This document shows positions 56,650-64,000 of a stretch of DNA of 64,000 nucleotides, one piece after another (position 1 is the first letter of the stretch; each line of letters opens with the position of its first letter). The notes below the pieces were generated by a model. It was not told the origin of the DNA and made no database searches. It was given only the letters and a program-made list of their open reading frames with translations. The translations under genes and the position numbers were made by a program. The DNA lies in contig CAJNOP010000012.1 of the NCBI GenBank assembly GCA_905250075.1, forward strand, positions 620,001 through 684,000. Reading direction: 5' to 3'. This DNA comes from Rotaria sp. Silwood1 (lineage: Eukaryota > Rotifera > Eurotatoria > Philodinida > Philodinidae).

Positions 56650-57289
56650 ACAATGAAGAAAAAATCCGAAGAAATTTAAACAAAAAAGAATTTATCATTT
56701 ATATTGGTCTGAGCATTTAGTTTTTCATTTGTATTCCCGCTTTGTTGTATTTTGTTTTCTAACTGTTTCTCATCAGTTTAACACTAATCCTTTTAATTGC
56801 ACCAAAGCACTTCCTTTTTTACTGTGATAATTAATAAAAAAAAACCGAAGTATAAAATAAAAAAGAAACAAGCTTAATACAAAAACGAAAAAATATCTTA
56901 TTGCTCAATCGAATGGCATAATATATCAATATGTTCTTGAGAGGCGCTTTTATAGATACATTATAATCAGCTGGTTTTATGCAATTAATGCTAATTTTAA
57001 TGTTCTTTTTTTTTGTTAAAAAATATTGTACGAATTGTAAAAAAGACACTTCATGATGCGAAGACAACATTTCCAAATTAATGACAATGTCAACCTACGG
57101 CATCTTTTTTTCTGCCATGCAGAGTTGAAGTGCTTCTATGAATAAAGTAACCTATAAGAAATAATCAAAAGAAACAGAACAAAAAAAAAGCTAAAAAAAT
57201 TCCCAGTGAGAAAAAAAACCACTGTTTCATTAAGCTATGTCTACTTCATTTCACTCAAGAATTTTCTTTTACTTCGAATACTTGCTCTC
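56650..57289. other. Intergenic region before the Argonaute gene
   Basis: About 640 bp, AT-rich, with AATAAA near 56832. Near 57091 is CAACCTACGGCATCTTT, a word repeated with one mismatch downstream of the Argonaute gene. No gene seen. Confidence 0.5.
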
Positions 57290-60200
57290 ATGTCTGGATC
57301 TCAACCACCAAAAGGGCGAGGACGCGGCCGTACAGCCATACACTCAACCGAACCATCACTACCCTCAATCACTCCATCTATTGATGTATCAGCTGCTACA
57401 ACACCAGCTACAATTGATACTTCATCATCATCCACCACTCCTGTAACCGATGTATCAGTGGCAACGACATCTACAACAACTGATGAGAGTACAGCTGACA
57501 CTGGCATCTCATCGGCTTCAAGTATTTGTCAAACACCAACAGTTGCTTCATCAACTGGCAAAGGTATTCGAGGTCGTGGTAGACCTCCCAAACGAGATAC
57601 TGTACCTGACGATCCTTATTGGACTGTCAACAACTTGACATATGCACAATTTCATTCAAATACTCGACCAACAAAACCTAATGAACTAGGAACACTTGGT
57701 CAACAAATACAAGTCATCGTCAACTATTTTCCTATACTTCAATTTCCACACAAAGGTCTCGTTTATAAATATCATATTCAAATACGAAATAGGAAAGATT
57801 TCGAAATTCCTCGAGAACGTCGACGGTAATTATACTTTTCATTGTCTTTCTTTTCATATTTCATACTATTATTCGAATTACAGTTTACTTTACACCTCAT
57901 GGTTGAATCGATATTGTCGAAAATATTCACAAGTTGATCAACATAAAATTGTTTATGATAATCAATCAACAATCCTCGTATTTGATGAACCATTACCTAA
58001 TATTAATGAAAATGTAAGTAATAATGTCTATTCTCTTCAATTGCTACATCGAAACAATGTTGTAGAGCGTTGCTGAGATCATAGAAGGACCCAATCGTTC
58101 AAATCGACAAGAACCTCACAAAGTGATTGTTCGAAAAGCTGGAAATCCAGTTGATTTAGCTTTGATACAGAATACAAATCAATTTTTTGATACAGACAAT
58201 TTATCAAACTATACACCGGAAGATCTTCAGAATATCAAACAAATTCTTTCGATTGCATTACATGAACATTGTTCATCGCATGCTACTTTCATTTACAATC
58301 GATGTTTTTTTTCCTTAACAAAAGATGGACATTATGGAGAATGGGATCTTGGTTTAGGAAAAGCATTATGGCGTGGTTTTTATTCATGTCTTGTCTTTGC
58401 TAAAGGAACACATCAACTTCTCATGAATCTTGATAGTGAGTTTCAATACATGAAACATTATGTTCATTTAGAAATATATTTTTCTTTTTTTCCGATTATC
58501 CTAGTCAAACATACAGTGTATATGAAAAAACAATCATTTCTTGAATTTGTTTGTGAAGTTATGTTGCATAGTCCATGTGGTAAGCGAAAATATGGTCGTC
58601 ATAGAGATGTTCAGACGGCAAATGGTGATGATGTGCTGAGATTTCTTGACATTAATACTAATCCGACTTACAACCACGAAGCAGATTTTCTACGCAAACA
58701 TTGTAAACGTAGGTATTTGGTTGCTTTCACAGGAAATAAACTCTTTTGTAAAATTAGATCTTCGTGTTCGATCTCAAAATGCAGATAAACCCATAGTTTA
58801 CGAGATTGCTCAATTAGGACAATCAGCATCAACACAAACGTTTCAATGGAAAACGAATAATAATAAAACTGTCACAGTTGAACAATATTATAAAGAGCAA
58901 TATAACTTGAATTTGAAGTAGGTCTATGAAATTCAATGTTTCTTAGTATAATTTGATTTTTTTTGGTGAATCTATAGATATCCATCTTTACCTGTATTAC
59001 AGATGCGTAATGGATCGTATATACCAATGGAATTGGTAGATGTTGAACCTGTTAGAGTGAAAAAAATTACTGACGACCAAAGAGCTCTTCTTTGTAGAAA
59101 TGCATCAATGACACCTAGAGAATATCGTCAATCTATCAAGAATATTCGTGAGAATCCAAATCAACAACATTTTGAAGAAGATCCATTTGTTGCTGCTTGG
59201 AATTTGAATATTCATAGAGATATGTTGATATTACCAGCACGAGTATTGCCAATGCCTGAGATAGTTTATACTGATCAATATCGAGTTACTGCTGAAGCAG
59301 TTCGTGATCTAGGAACATGGGAAATGAGGCCAACAAAATTTCACAAACCTGCAACATTTCCACGCATATGGGGCATCATTAATTTATCATCACCAAGTCA
59401 ACAGGAATGCGAAGACTTCTATAATGAACTTCGTATTGTAGCACAACAGCGAGGTATTGACTGTCATCCACCTGAAATTTATAAAGAATATAATTCTGAA
59501 CATGGGACAATTGATCAGAGCGTCGAATTATTGAAACAAACAATGGGTCAAAATAATGATTGCAAGTTTTGTATTGTTATTTTACCACTCAAAACCACCC
59601 GAGAGAGCAAACAAGCTTACAGAAATTTTAAAAAAATGGTAAACTGATTAGGAAAAAATAGAATTAGAAAGACATTTGTTCTATTTAGTGTGAATTAGAG
59701 CTTGGCTTTGGAGTTGTTACTCAAATGATTCAACGTACGAATGCTGTCATCGGCACACGAAAAGATCGAACGAAATGGGATTATGCGAAATTGAACAATA
59801 TTTTACTTAAAATAAATACCAAGCTAAATGGAACAAATTCTGTTCTCAAAGTGCAGTAAGTCTTTATATTTTAATTCATAAGACAGCGTTATACAGTTGC
59901 TAATTATTATGAAGCAACTTTGAGTAATTCTCAAAAGTGATTTTAATAGGATACTTAAGTGCTCTATGAAAATAAAGGTAGGCATAATGAGAAGAAATTT
60001 TGTTTGAAGTTCTTCTAGGCTATCTTTAGTACAAAGAGAGAGACAATGATTTTCAGACACGACAGTTGAAAGTATATCTGAAAGTGGCAAGGTATCCTGG
60101 TATTTAAGCATTTTAAATGCTTTGTATTTTCTGCCGATAAATCGTCTAATCATCATTTTATCACTTGTCTAACAAGTCTAAACTGAATAGAAAGTGGAAA

Positions 60201-61512
60201 TCGAATCCTACTAAAAACATAACATAGGCACTCACCCACATACTTTAGATGTGACACAGAAAAAAAATTAGCTTGTTTTTGCTTTAATTGATCTTCTATA
60301 ATCTAAAAGCACAGATCACAAAGATATTACATAGAAGAAAATTATTAAATACGTTTTAGATTCTATGATCAAACTAAAACTTTAATCAAAATGAAAGTTT
60401 TTATTTGCTGTGATTGATGCTTTAGTTGAATTCCTTTACAGACTACTGAGGATCAGTATTGGATACAAGATTATTCTTATCTCTATGATCCGTATTGAAA
60501 TTTAATTGATTGTATTATTTGTTCTTTAGTGATATTATCAATCGTTTTTTCTCACAAGGTCACCGTGTCATGTATGTGGGTGCTGATTTGAGTCATCTTG
60601 CTCCAAGTAGTGGTACTCAACCATCAGTTGTAGCTGTTGTTGCATCAGCGGATGACGTGCCTAATCGATATTTTAAAGAAGTTTATCAACAACTACGACC
60701 AGCACAAGCACGAGGTGAAAGTCGCGAATATATTGTTAGTATGAAAGATATTATGAAATCTTTGATCCAACAATATGTTGAACATCGAGGTTATCCACCC
60801 AATGCAATTGTTATTTATCGAGATGGGATTTCTGAAGGTGAATTCGATTCTGTCTTTGAAAAAGAACTAATAGCAATACGTGAAGCTTGTGTTGATTTAT
60901 CACCAGTTTATCGACCATATCTTACATATATTGTTGTTAATAAAAAACATCATACAAGATTATTTCCAACAACTTCAGAGAAAAATGTTCCAGCTGGTAC
61001 TGTTCTTGATTCACATGACATCACTAAAGCTACTACTTATGATTTCTATTTAAACAGTCATCATGGAGCATTAGTAAAAAGATTATTTTGAAAATTATCA
61101 TTGATGTATTTCAATTTATATTGATATTTTAGGGAACAAGTCGTCCAACTCATTATCACGTTTTATATGATGATAATAAACTACTACCCGATGAAGTTCA
61201 AATGTTAACTTATGCACTTTGCTATACATATGCTCGATGTACTCGTTCAGTATCAATTCCAGCACCAGTAAAATATGCTGATTTATTAGCTTTTCGTGCT
61301 GCTTATTATATAAATGACAATGATGAATCGGACATGTAAGTGTAGTTTTTTCTTCGATCTTGTATTTGTGTATCTTGTTTTCTTTTAGAGAATCAGTTGC
61401 ATCAGAACCAAAGATTTTGATTAATCAAGATACGGAGATAAAGAATACAATAAGAAGTGAACGAATTGTTCTAAGTTCAATAATCGCAAGAGACTGTCCG
61501 TTCTTTTTATAA
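57290..61512 (+). CDS. AGO: Argonaute protein (slicer-competent)
   Basis: Ten exons (57290-57825, 57884-58013, 58066-58435, 58505-58708, 58758-58917, 58978-59638, 59689-59855, 60530-61073, 61133-61335, 61389-61512) give 1032 aa. Order: a GRGRGR-containing, Ser/Thr-rich disordered N-terminus with a second GRGRPPKR; N domain; PAZ (about 345-480, [18 protein letters not shown]); MID ([17 protein letters not shown] onward); PIWI. The catalytic tetrad is complete: Asp in GADLSH (about 760), Glu in RGESREY (about 806), Asp in [10 protein letters not shown] (about 840), His in THYHVLYDD (about 933). The sequence resembles the AGO clade more than PIWI. The start at 57290 is preferred over an upstream ATG because it begins the RG-rich head. 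The C-terminus ends PFFL after an extension instead of the usual short hydrophobic end. Acts in small-RNA silencing; bdelloids are known for expanded Argonaute families. Confidence 0.94.
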
Positions 61513-61825
61513 ATATAATTTATATTTTTTTATTATCATTAAATCTCATCTATGTCTATTTTTTGGAAATAAATGTATGATGAAGTTTATTGGCTTGTCA
61601 GGTTATAGGTAATTTAATGCTAGAAATCATTGATAAGTCTTTGTTCAAAATCAATGATTTTCTTACTGGAATTCACGATAGAAGTATCCCAAGTGTTTCT
61701 ACGCTTTTGAGCTAAAGTTTTGTTGCTTAGTCGGTTTTGATGATATTAGCTAGAGAACATTTTCAACTGATCAATCGTTGTTGAATGCGGAATCTGTGCA
61801 TTATTTAGAGTCCAGTAGGATAAGA

Positions 61826-62030
61826 AAACTCTCCAAATGATAAATCTAGTTACGCTTTTCATGCAAAGTTATAGGCATTTTATTAAAATGTTAGCGCCTG
61901 GCGCCGTGTAGAGTAAAGGAAAAAGAAGGAGAGTATTTTGACCTGAAATTTCACGTATCTTCAGTAGTATACCGTGAAAATTTCAGTTCGAAAGAATGTT
62001 TTTTCCCCGAAATATTCAAGTTCCTATAGT
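61826..62030. repeat. Diverged copy of the 18.6-kb foldback arm
   Basis: Collinear with 18570-18775. Shared words are GTTATAGGCATTTTA, AATGTTAGC, TTTGACCTGAAATTTC and GAAAATTTCAG. No second arm is seen here, so this is a fragment. Confidence 0.5.
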
Positions 62031-62925
62031 CAAAAGTTAAAACGAGTTTTATGAATATTTGACGTCGGATAAGATAGTGATAGTAATGTAAAATGAATCT
62101 ATTTTGAGCTGAAATGCTGCTCAGAAACAGGTCTTATGATTTCTATGATAGAACAAAAATTTCATCTAAAGGGTGTGTTTCTTTTGTCAAGACAATGAAT
62201 TTACAAGATAAGTTCATTTTTTGTGATCTATCTTTTTTTGATGACTTCTTGAAAATTCAAAATCTTGAGAAGGGTGCATTTGTTTTAGATAAAAGAACCT
62301 TCTGTATGTTGCTAGAAATCACGAGGTCTGGTTATGAACAACATTTTAGATCGAAATGATTTCATTTCGTGTTGTGCTTGATATCTTACTCTTGGTGGAA
62401 AATTCACTAAAATAGTTCTAGCTTTTGATCAACAGACAATAGATATCGATGGTCTTGGTACTGACTGAGTTCTACTAAATTCTACTTATCAGAATAACAT
62501 CAGCATGAAATATAGAACGCAGGTTATAGACCTATTTCGTTTGCTTGAATACTCGCTGTTAAAATTTACCATATAGTAAACTAAATTTTTTGCATTGGTT
62601 TGTAATTAAAAAAATATTTAAGAGTGAAAGCATTGTTCATTGTATGAAAAAACTTGTTCAATTATAAATTTAATGAAATGTACAATACAAGAAGTAATAA
62701 CTATTTATGGCAACCTACGGCCTCTTTCGTATAAATATAAAAACAATTCTCTTCGATAAAAAGAATATCCTATGAGTATTGAAGAAAAGAAAAGAACAAC
62801 TCATGTTTTCAAATGGCACTGTACTCTATTGTACTGTTTAAAACTTTAGAAGGAGTGACAAGGCCAAGGTCATTATTAAGATTTATTTTAATGATTCCGA
62901 TTACTAACCAGTTCGGTTCACGATC

Positions 62926-63030
62926 CTTTTACACTTTAGGGATCCCAGGCATCTGATTGGTCACAACACAAACACGAAAGTGTAGGTAAGAGTGAGAAAG
63001 TGGATTATTTGGGGTCCTAAAGTGTAAAAG
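62926..63030. repeat. Small terminal-inverted-repeat element
   Basis: CTTTTACACTTTAGG (62926-62940) and CCTAAAGTGTAAAAG (63016-63030) are exact complements at the ends of a 105-bp unit; a near match continues inward (GATCCC against GGGGT). Size and ends fit a MITE. No clear target duplication. Confidence 0.55.
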
Positions 63031-64000
63031 CTCCCATTCACAATATATTTGGATTTCAAAAGCAAACATTTACTCATTTATTCCTATTATCTACATCTAA
63101 AAATAAAAATTATCAACTTTAATCACATATTTCGTATTATATGAATTTTAGATTAAAATTATTTCATTGTTAACTATTATTTACATTCTAATATCTTCTA
63201 AAGTTGTTAATTAAAACAATTTCATCGACAATATTTATATTGGTTGATTTGAAATCTTATTTTCAGCATATGACACAACTGTTCTTCATTGTATTGTATG
63301 AATATTGAATACATTTACAATGAATCAGTTTTCATACAATTGTAACCAATGACAAGATATGGAAATGAGATTTGAGCTTTAGTGAATAATTTCGAACTGT
63401 TTGTTATTCATCGCTTATGTTGGTTTCACCAATATACAACAATACATTAAAAAAAACCTATTCATCTTATGTTTTTCAAAATGATTTACATCAAATTTAT
63501 AAAATTATATTATCCTGTGTTCATCACGAAGGAAAATGTTATCATCAGTAAGGTGTTCTAGAAAACCAAAGGAGAAGAGGTCTACATTTTCTCAATCGAG
63601 ACAATTACAAAATTTACTAGGCTGAAACCAATTTCTGTTCAACTATTGTAAATGCAAGTGTCTATATAATTTCTTCAAAGGCAAAGAAGATTGTATTTAA
63701 ACAGAAATTAAAAAAGAATCATCAATAGTGACTAGTTTATCCAAAACAATGAAATTAATGGAAATTGTACATTTTCTCACGTTTTTCTCGAACCAACTTT
63801 TTCATAGAGACAAAAATGCAGAAACACTGAACGGTACTCCAGTCAGGCACATCCTATCAAGCTGTAGCTTTTTGCACATATATTATACACTATTTGAGAT
63901 GGGTATAAAAATATTGTTCTACTAATTTTTGGTAATTCTAAAAAAAGAAGTTTTAAGACGCACGTTTTTATGATACCTTCGATATTTTGACTTTTTTATT

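Larger units (their letters stand above)
61513..64000. other. Gene-free right end of the window
   Basis: About 2.5 kb with poly(A) signals for AGO (AATAAA near 61568), a diverged copy of the 18.6-kb foldback family (about 61826-62030) and a small inverted-repeat element (62926-63030). The 81-codon frame at 62114-62359 and the 65-codon frame at 63728-63925 lack any support. Confidence 0.55.

Noticed and set aside
57091-57107. Resemblance to the 5' end of 5S rRNA (CCTACGGC)
   Set aside because: Match stops after eight bases; no internal control region or stem partner follows.
57206-57289. Upstream in-frame ATG for Argonaute
   Set aside because: The added 28 residues are hydrophobic/aromatic and unlike an Argonaute start; the ATG at 57290 begins the RG-rich head.
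62114-62359. 81-codon frame downstream of Argonaute
   Set aside because: Adjacent to a decayed repeat; no homology, acceptor or codon bias.

Overview
The window is a gene-dense, strongly AT-rich piece of an animal nuclear genome. Coding exons use A/T-ending codons (CAA, TCA, ACA, GAT) and are cut by many short GT-AG introns of about 45-90 bp. Several features point to a bdelloid rotifer (Rotaria/Adineta-like): the codon style, splice acceptors directly upstream of start codons with tightly spaced head-to-tail genes (spliced-leader trans-splicing is known in rotifers), a bacterial-type glutathione transferase with an intron, and a full slicer-type Argonaute. The animal assignment is firm; the rotifer assignment is inference. 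I saw no CRISPR array and no retrovirus-like element.

Layout. 1-8647 (+): 3' part of a MAST-family kinase gene. 9212-11387 and 11490-11937 (+): mitochondrial ribosomal protein uL24m and an unrecognised small protein, probably one operon. 12681-13970 (-): riboflavin transporter. 13971-20841: gene desert with a perfect 65-bp hairpin (PIF/Harbinger-like MITE) and a 440-bp foldback repeat. 20842-21165 (+): Dabb protein. 22699-30281 (+): SPATA20, YfcG/Nu-type GST and farnesyltransferase beta, a likely three-gene operon. 31292-31705 (+): small acidic protein of unknown function. 33129-33200: tRNA-Pro(UGG). 33434-36046 (+): EFHC1/2-like axonemal protein. 36906-38079 (+): two paralogous secreted 8-cysteine peptides with C-terminal amidation signals. 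38253-41520 (-): glutaminyl cyclase. 42770-56649 (+): VPS34, GPS2 and two tandem adiponectin-receptor-like PAQR genes. 57290-61512 (+): Argonaute. 61513-64000: no gene, repeat fragments.

All gene models were built by hand from reading frames and splice phases. Each complete model closes in frame: uL24m 248 aa, SPATA20 742, GST 247, FNTB 412, EFHC 569, QPCT 355, VPS34 936, GPS2 312, PAQR 392 and 368, AGO 1032. The main structural surprise is that at least seven of the longer introns carry a long imperfect inverted repeat, whereas ordinary introns here are tiny. The most novel coding content is the tandem pair of secreted, probably amidated 8-Cys peptides next to a glutaminyl cyclase. A 212-bp stretch of perfect identity between otherwise diverged PAQR duplicates looks like a gene-conversion tract.
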